A DNA stretch of 64,000 bases from Absidia repens (lineage: Eukaryota > Mucoromycota > Mucoromycetes > Mucorales > Cunninghamellaceae): positions 116,895 to 180,894 of the forward strand of contig MCGE01000051.1 of NCBI GenBank assembly GCA_002105175.1, read 5' to 3'. The notes under the pieces are model-generated. The model was not told the DNA's origin, made no database searches, and worked only from the letters and a program-made list of their open reading frames with translations. Shown one piece after another: positions 57,713-64,000 of this stretch (positions are counted from its first letter, which is position 1; each line of letters begins with the position of its first letter). A program made the translations under genes and the position numbers.

Positions 57713-58527
57713 GTGGTTTGTTTAGTTTATATGAACCGCAACGAAGAAAAGTTAACCTTTTGTTGAATTTCAGTTATATTTACACCAAATGGTAGTGTAT
57801 AAGTGTTTGCTAGTTGTTGCTTGAATGGATTTGGTAGTGAGGGTCAAAAATGTTTTCCCCTGAATCGGAATTTGAAATGTACTTTTTGTTTACTTGACTG
57901 TAGTCTTGAAAAATAGAGAGACCAAATTTTTATTTGATATAAGTAAAAGTACAATATGTTATTGGTAGTAAGTAGTGAGCACCAGAACTTTATATAAAGT
58001 CAACTTGAAAGAAGTTTATAAGAAATAAACTTGAAAAAATAAAGATATTGACCAGTAGGTTCAATATAGTAAATCAATAGTGTATATATGAAGATATATA
58101 GCACTGCCAAACAAATAAAAGTACTAAGACTTGAGATTGGTTTTAAAAAAAACCTTTTATTGAGAGAATTATAAATAAAATTAACTGAAGAAGAAGAGTA
58201 CAAATAGGAATTTCTTCCTATTTATACCTTTCTTTAAACAACTGGGATGAATTCCCAGTTAAAAAACAATAAAAAAGAACTAAAAACGATAAAAAAAGAC
58301 GAAAAGAAGTTAAAAAATGATAAAAAAACGTTAAAAAAGGATAAAAAGAAGCTAAAAAAAAGCTAAAAAAAGAAAAAAGAATAAAAAAGTTGCAAAAACA
58401 ACGGAGAAAAAGAAGGGGTCAAAAACAAAAATAACGACCCAGCAGAGTCACAAAACAATCCTTAATTTTGAGCCAGTTGAGCATTCGTCGATATAAATAA
58501 TTTTCTAGACTGAAGTCATCGCTGACA
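57713..58527 (-). repeat. 3' LTR of element 2, missing its outer ~50 bp
   Basis: Aligns to 49794-50673. It lacks the first ~50 bases (TGTTACGG to ATTATAT) and has many one-base losses (for example near 57850, 57925, 58160, 58310). Confidence 0.85.
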
Positions 58528-58870
58528 TGCGCCGGCCCGCTTCAATCTGGCCAGATTGAGCCATGTATCTTAGCTTTGACTTTCTTCCATACATTGGTGA
58601 TGCTCCTTCGATCACCTAAAATTTTTAATTGTCTTCTGACATGGTACGGCTTGGTCAATACATCCTTCGTTCCTCCAAGTTGGTTGGTTTATTAATTATG
58701 GTGTATAAGGTCGAGATAGTTGGCACAGGTATGTTGTCAGGGTATTTCTTTGGCCCAATTTGCCTGTTTCTCGGCAATTGATAATTCAAAAAGGTATTGA
58801 AGTGTTCCTTCGCCATGGTGCTTAAGTACAGCTCCATGTCTTGTTCAGTGTGGCTCCAGTTTGATTGCAT
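58485..58870 (-). pseudogene. Extra ORF of element 2, frame-broken
   Basis: Begins MQSNWSHTEQDMELYLSTM, close to the element 1 ORF, with substitutions (TREHF to AKEHF, EYQF to NYQL). Frame lost after about 25-40 codons by single-base deletions; the C-terminal coding end DELLNWAQ is still visible near 58490. Confidence 0.65.
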
Positions 58871-58949
58871 GGTGAAATAAAGAGTTTTGTGTATATAAGT
58901 ATGTATATATATATTTTTTTTGAAATGTTGAAAATGTGTTCTTTTTATA

Positions 58950-58959
<10 letters not shown>

Positions 58960-58980
<21 letters not shown>

Positions 58981-60353
58981 GTTAGTATAAATGGATCCCA
59001 TGCTTTTAGAGCTTGATTGTTGTAGAATACATCAGGTACATGATAAAGCTTCAATCGATTTCCATGCATGACTTTCACTTGTGCATTATCAGTATTATAT
59101 TCTTTGATAGTGTAAGTTCCCTTTTTGTGAACCTGGTGTATTATATATAGTCCTTCCCAATTATCAGAAATTTTTCCAGACCATGAGTTTGGTTTGATAC
59201 CTGTGTATAAGGTCACCATATCTCCTAGTTTAAATGGTGGTTTCCATTGTCTATGTACTGCCATTACTTTTTTTTCTACAGCTTTTCTTTGACTCTCTTG
59301 AGATTTCTTTATCATTTCCGCTGCATCCTCCCTTACTCTTTCCAAAGTTTTCACCTCCGTATTTGCTCGGATGTTCCATTGTCGTTGAAAAGATGCATTA
59401 TCTATCTTCAAAGGTTCTTGCATTTGGTTATCATAGGCGTTCTACATTCATGCCCATATGTGAGATAGAATGGTGAATAACCGGTCGATGCTTGTTTAAT
59501 GGTTCGATATGCGAAAAGTGCTGCTGGCAAATATTCATCCCAATTTGGTTTTTCATTCTTATCTAATTTTTTTATAAGGGATCCTAAGGTTGAATTTAAT
59601 CGTTCGATTAATCCATTTGCTTGGGAGTTTCCCACTGTAATAGTTTTATGGTGTATATTGTATTGAAAACAAACTGAGTGAATCAATTTACTGATCATTG
59701 GTTTCCCATTGTCGGTTATTAAAATGTGCATTGTTCCAAATCGTGTAATTATGTCGTAAATAAATAAAGCGATTTCTGCTGAGGTTTGATATTTTAGTGC
59801 TTTGGCTTCTACCCATTTCGTAAGATAGTCGATTGCGGCGACAATGTATCTAAATCCATTTTGGATGTTGGTACATGCTTCACGTCAATCGCCCATTGGT
59901 GAAATGGTTTTGATTTGACAGGTATGGGATTCAAAAGTTCGTTGAGGGGTTTTGGTCCTGCAGTTTGACAGCGTTTACATTTTTTCACGTAGTCCTGCAC
60001 ATCTTTAGCCATTGAGGGCCAGTAGTAAGTATTTGTTATCTTGAACAATGTATTGTGATATCCCATATGTCCTCCTAAAGGATGTTGATGGTGCATGTAC
60101 ATTGCTTCCTTCGCTTGATCCGGATTTAACACTTGTCGTAGTGTTTGTTGATGTATATTGTAAAAATATAGTTGATTTTCTTTTACTATGAATTTGTTTG
60201 AATTTCGGAGTATGAAGTTCCGTTCCTTCTTTGTGATATTTAGAGGTAACTTTAGATTGGTGAGGTATTCTTTTAAATTGTCGATCTGTTGTATATCCAT
60301 TGTTGTATTGTTGTTATTTTGGTTCTCCTGCGTCAATTTCCATCCTACCCTCT
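58960..60353 (-). pseudogene. Integrase region of element 2, frame-broken
   Basis: Open pieces 59809-60336, 59408-59731 and 58845-59423 hold the zinc-binding region, the catalytic triad and the C-terminal domain respectively. Breaks near 59860, 59430 and 58995 are one-base losses relative to element 1, where the frame is open. Confidence 0.8.
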
Positions 60354-60398
60354 TTTTTTTTTTGATAAGCTTGCATTTTTTTTTTTTTGATAAGCTTG

Positions 60399-60447
<49 letters not shown>

Positions 60448-60479
60448 GCTTGCATTTTTTTTTTTGATAAGCTAGCATA

Positions 60480-61262
60480 TTAGTATCCGAGTCTACTCAT
60501 AAAATCGACTGCTTGATGTAGCTTTCCCGATTTATACCGTAGTTCAAATTTATAGTCTGTTAAATATTGAACCCATCTTGCCACAATACCAGTTATCTTT
60601 GGAGACTCAATAATCCATTTCAGGGGTTGGTGATCCGTAATCACTGTAAATTTTTCCCCAAGCAGGTAGGGTCTAAATTGTTGTACGGCAAATACTAGCG
60701 CTAAACATTCCAATTTACTTGCTCCATAATTTTTTTCTGCTGGTCGTAATCCTCTACTTGAGAATATTATGGGATGTTCTTTTCCTTCCTCATCGTACTG
60801 GCTTAATATTGCTCCTAAACCTAATTTACTTCCATCGCAGTGAACAAAAAATTCCGTTTCAAAGTTGGGTCTTTTCAATATTGGAGCTGTGGTGAGCTTT
60901 TCCTTCAAGGTTTCGAAAGATTCAGTTTCCTCTATTCCCCATTTTTTTCTTTCATTCTTCGTTTGATTGTGTAATGGTCTTGCTATTTTTGCGAAATCTT
61001 TTATAAATCGTCTGTAGTATGAAGTTAAACCAATAAATCCTCGAACTTGCTTGACTGTCGTTGGTATTGGATAATCCTTCACTTTCTTGATCTTCTCGTT
61101 ATCGGTCTTTATTCCTTCGTTGGTAATTATGTATCCCAAGAACTTGATTTCTGTTCTAAAGAATGTACATTTTTCTACATTGAAGACTAATCCTCCCTTT
61201 CTGGTGAATCGAAATAGTTGTTCCAAATCCAATAGGTGCTGATCGTTATTTTTTGAATGCAC
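60480..61262 (-). CDS. RT C-terminal part and RNase H of element 2
   Basis: 260 open codons from just after the RT FIDD motif through GYIITNEGIKT, the RT thumb/connection and RNase H (DGSKLGLGA, SKLECLALVF, TDHQPLKW) to the stop after SRLGY. Intact where element 1 is broken. The N-terminal RT part (61263-61553) is interrupted by small indels. Confidence 0.85.
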   Translation of the reverse strand: MHSKNNDQHLLDLEQLFRFTRKGGLVFNVEKCTFFRTEIKFLGYIITNEGIKTDNEKIKKVKDYPIPTTVKQVRGFIGLTSYYRRFIKDFAKIARPLHNQTKNERKKWGIEETESFETLKEKLTTAPILKRPNFETEFFVHCDGSKLGLGAILSQYDEEGKEHPIIFSSRGLRPAEKNYGASKLECLALVFAVQQFRPYLLGEKFTVITDHQPLKWIIESPKITGIVARWVQYLTDYKFELRYKSGKLHQAVDFMSRLGY

Positions 61263-61553
61263 ATTTAAGTCATCTATGAATGCGACGAGACACTTATGTA
61301 ATAAACTTTGGTAACATAAGTCTATTAATCTTTGGAAACAGGGCTGGCGATCCCTTCAATCCATGGGTAAGGTATATATTCGTAAACTCCGAATTTTGTC
61401 GTAAAACCTGTCAAGTGCTTGCTATTTTCTTTTAGTGGGACTTGGTGAAATCCTGATCTTAAATCTAAGGCTGAGAAGATTTGTGAATCGCCTAGCTCAT
61501 CTATTAAATCGTCTATTCTTGTAGTGGATAAGGATCATCCCTGGTTTGTAGAT

Positions 61554-63185
61554 TTAATTTTCGATAATCAACGACCATCCGATATTCACCGTTTTTCTTT
61601 TAACCAAAATGATAGGTGAAGTGTATGGCGTATTTGATGGTTTTATAATTCCCAATTTACATAACTTGTCCAATTCATTTTTTAAATGTTCTGATTCTTC
61701 TGGACTTATGCGATATGGCCTATGCCGTATAGGGGTGACTTCCTTTTCCAGCACAATTTCATGCTCCGTCAATTTTGTTAATCCCATTTTATCATTATTC
61801 CAATCAAATATATCTTGGTAATGTTGAATCAATTTGTAAAATTTTCTTTTTTGTTCCGTGGTTATGTCACCCATTTGTAGTTTTCCTTCTATATTTGGAT
61901 CCAATTTTATTTGTTCCCCATCGTCATTTTCAAAAATAGATTGGAATGGTTCTTCAGAGTTCCAATTTTTTAGTTCGTAGGCAAAATACTCCACTATGTC
62001 TTGATTTCCAGTGGTTAAGACTTGACTACGAAATTCTCCAATTGTCTGTTCAGGAGGTATCATCATGTCGTCTTCCGTTTGATTGATGATTTTTATTGTA
62101 TTTTCTTTACTGGGGCTGGCTATTAAGTCTACTAATGGTTGATATGTATATGATGCCTCATGATTGTCGGGATTTAAAGTAATGCAACATGCTGCATAAG
62201 GTGGTATAGTTAAACCAGGATCCTGTGTGGAAATTGTTAGTGTATTTTCTATTCTATTTTCTGTTACCATTATATTTTGATCTTGACAATCCATTATATA
62301 AAGGTCTTCATCTGTTTCTGATTCAGATTCTGATTCAGATTTTTCATCATGCTCCCATTCTTCTGGTTCAGTTTCTTCATCTGTTAAACTATCCTCGGAT
62401 TCATCTTGAGACCAGCTAGCTTCCTCTTCATTTTGCCTGTATTGTACATGACTTGTTTTTATTGGTATAACCTTTTTGTCTGTTGGTTTGACAAAAGTTA
62501 TAGGTATTTTATGTCTGTTCCGCTTGTAAGTTAATTTTAAATACCCTGTTTTGAAGTCGATAATTGCTTGCGCATGGCTCAACCAATTATTTCCCAAGAT
62601 AAAATGTGCGGGACACCTTGGAATTACTTCTATATTTGATGGTATGATGATTTCATTTCCTACATTTACAGGTACGTCTTGTATCATTCCAAGAGTGGGT
62701 TGTTTGTTCCCATTCCCGAGTGTAAATACACTGTTTGAAGGTGCATCTATTTCTAGATCCAAAGCTTTCATCATGCTTCTTGACATGCATGACCTGGAAG
62801 CGCCGCAGTCAACTAGTCCCTTTATTTTTTTGTCTCCAATTTGAAATTCAGCATAAACAGCCGTGGTGATTACATCGTTTTCTTCCATGGTATTCATTAT
62901 GATATCGTTTTCAGCATCCTCCAAAAGAATTCGCTTGTGCCTCTGTTTCCTGCATGCATTTATCAATTTATACCTGAGTGGAGGAGCTATTTTTAACAAG
63001 TCGCCGATTTCTATACTTGCTTTTTGTTGAAGTACATCTCTCACAATATCGTATTCAATTTGTGGTGGTGAGTACTTTCTTCGATTTTTTCCAGGTTTTT
63101 TATCATGGTTTTTAGGAGTGTCTTGGTTTTCAGGGGTGACTTGTAAAATTGATTCCCCGATTTCTGGATCCATTTCTATTTCCAT
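61554..63185 (-). CDS. Protease and RT start of element 2
   Basis: 543 open codons. Contains the protease motif VDCGASRSCMS, FILGNNWLSHAQ, a Glu/Ser/Asp-rich spacer, and the RT entry block HRPYRISPEESEHLKNELDK.. LCKLGIIKPSNTPYTSPI that is standard before the RT fingers. The frame is lost near 61600 (one-base loss in a T-run). Confidence 0.85.
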   Translation of the reverse strand: MEIEMDPEIGESILQVTPENQDTPKNHDKKPGKNRRKYSPPQIEYDIVRDVLQQKASIEIGDLLKIAPPLRYKLINACRKQRHKRILLEDAENDIIMNTMEENDVITTAVYAEFQIGDKKIKGLVDCGASRSCMSRSMMKALDLEIDAPSNSVFTLGNGNKQPTLGMIQDVPVNVGNEIIIPSNIEVIPRCPAHFILGNNWLSHAQAIIDFKTGYLKLTYKRNRHKIPITFVKPTDKKVIPIKTSHVQYRQNEEEASWSQDESEDSLTDEETEPEEWEHDEKSESESESETDEDLYIMDCQDQNIMVTENRIENTLTISTQDPGLTIPPYAACCITLNPDNHEASYTYQPLVDLIASPSKENTIKIINQTEDDMMIPPEQTIGEFRSQVLTTGNQDIVEYFAYELKNWNSEEPFQSIFENDDGEQIKLDPNIEGKLQMGDITTEQKRKFYKLIQHYQDIFDWNNDKMGLTKLTEHEIVLEKEVTPIRHRPYRISPEESEHLKNELDKLCKLGIIKPSNTPYTSPIILVKRKTVNIGWSLIIEN

Positions 63186-64000
63186 TTGTTGTGGAATATT
63201 TTTTTGATTTCTTGAATTATTTGATCCTGATGTTGTATAATGTTTTTATTTCCCCTTTTTTTTTCTGCAGGCTTTGCAATGGTTTTTCTATCTGGGACGT
63301 TTGCTGATTTGACTTCCGGTGGTTTGTTTGATCGATTTGCCGCAGCTACATAAAAATCTTGTTTCATTCGCTTTGGATATTCTTCTTCGTCTTCCATTAA
63401 TAAAATATTCAAATCATCTTGTGATTTCAGATTGTTTTTTGTTGGATGTACATTTATATTGTGATTTTGTACGTTGATGGATTTTTGATGTTGAGAAGCC
63501 AATTGACCATCATTTACAATTGGCTGTTGAAGTTTTTTGAAGGTTGATGGTTTTGTTGTTCTCCTTGAGGAGCTTGGGGATAGGTTTCATTGTTCCTTTG
63601 ATGATATCCATTTTCACGGGGTCGATAATCATTCTGTCTTTGATTTCCAAATTGGTGGTTTCTATTTGGTTGTCCTTGATATCTATTATACCGATTTCCT
63701 TGATATCGATTTTGTTGATAATTTTGTTCATGATTTCTTTCTTCTCGTAAACTTCACGAATGGTTTCTTTAAATTTACTATCTCTTGTGGTTTTTCTGTT
63801 TTTTATTTTCGTCATGATATTGCTTCCGGTCTTCATTTTTTCGGCTACCAGAGATGCAAGTTTTCCATGAATCCTTCTTCCTCATCAACTCCTGCAGATT
63901 CCATAACGTTTAAATTGGTAGGGTGTACCATAGGTACACTCCTTGCAAAATCAAAAGTCTTCATTTTTTTGAAATTGCTTTTTACTCCAACTTGATTTTG
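63176..64000 (-). pseudogene. Gag C-terminal part of element 2, window-truncated
   Basis: Pieces 63176-63502 and 63510-63836 correspond to the gag C-terminus of element 1 (PKRMKQDFYVAAANRSNKPP; Gln/Asn/Arg-rich part). One base fewer in a T-run near 63203 separates it from the protease frame. Remainder of gag is outside the window. Confidence 0.75.

Larger units (their letters stand above)
57713..64000 (-). mobile_element. Ty3/gypsy-type LTR retrotransposon, element 2 (runs off window)
   Basis: Same family and orientation as element 1: truncated 3' LTR 57713-58527, extra ORF relic, integrase, A-tract, RNase H/RT, protease and gag up to the window end. Internal sequence is nearly identical to element 1 except for small indels. 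The 5' LTR is beyond the window. Confidence 0.9.

Overview
The window is nuclear DNA of a filamentous fungus, most probably Mucoromycota (Mucorales-like). The reasons are AT-rich intergenic DNA full of poly-A/poly-T runs, protein genes cut by many 55-150 bp GT-AG introns, a carotenoid oxygenase of the kind used for trisporoid signalling, and gene models (LAS21, NUS1, NIPA, PHO84, GND) that match fungal families. No species can be named from the sequence alone. All gene models were spliced by eye from GT-AG boundaries; all complete ones except NIPA (14004-15683) close in frame without forcing.

Region 1 (1-23132) is ordinary single-copy genome. It holds the 3' part of a GPI ethanolamine phosphate transferase (LAS21/GPI7), a glycerophosphodiester phosphodiesterase, NUS1 (dolichol synthesis, minus strand), a short Zn2Cys6 regulator, a decayed DEAD-box helicase pseudogene, a NIPA-type magnesium transporter, a carotenoid cleavage oxygenase, and a PAXBP1/GCFC splicing-linked protein. 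Three direct copies of an unrecognised ~0.6 kb interspersed repeat lie in long intergenic gaps here and further on, and a fourth is inverted near 47.5 kb.

Region 2 (24157-38167) is a tandem segmental duplication. A three-gene block (SPFH/stomatin-like gene A on minus, divergent SPFH gene B on plus, 6-phosphogluconate dehydrogenase on plus) occurs at 24.2-30.0 kb and again at 32.2-38.2 kb. All six genes look intact. The SPFH pairs have diverged and gene B differs in intron content. The two 6PGD copies share an almost identical exon-intron-exon tract that points to gene conversion.

Region 3 (38848-45560) holds a membrane-anchored protein disulfide isomerase, a low-complexity protein of unknown function (minus) and a PHO84-type phosphate transporter (minus).

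Region 4 (45561-64000) is repeat territory: a gene-poor 4 kb with repeats, an elongator tRNA-Met gene, and then two nearly identical Ty3/gypsy-type LTR retrotransposons on the minus strand, one complete (49744-57712) and one running off the right edge. Their organisation is unusual: gag, protease-RT-RNase H, integrase and a further unknown ORF after integrase, with stop codons and long A-tracts at both the RNase H/integrase and integrase/extra-ORF junctions. Frame breaks fall at different, mostly homopolymer, positions in the two copies, so many may be sequence-consensus errors.
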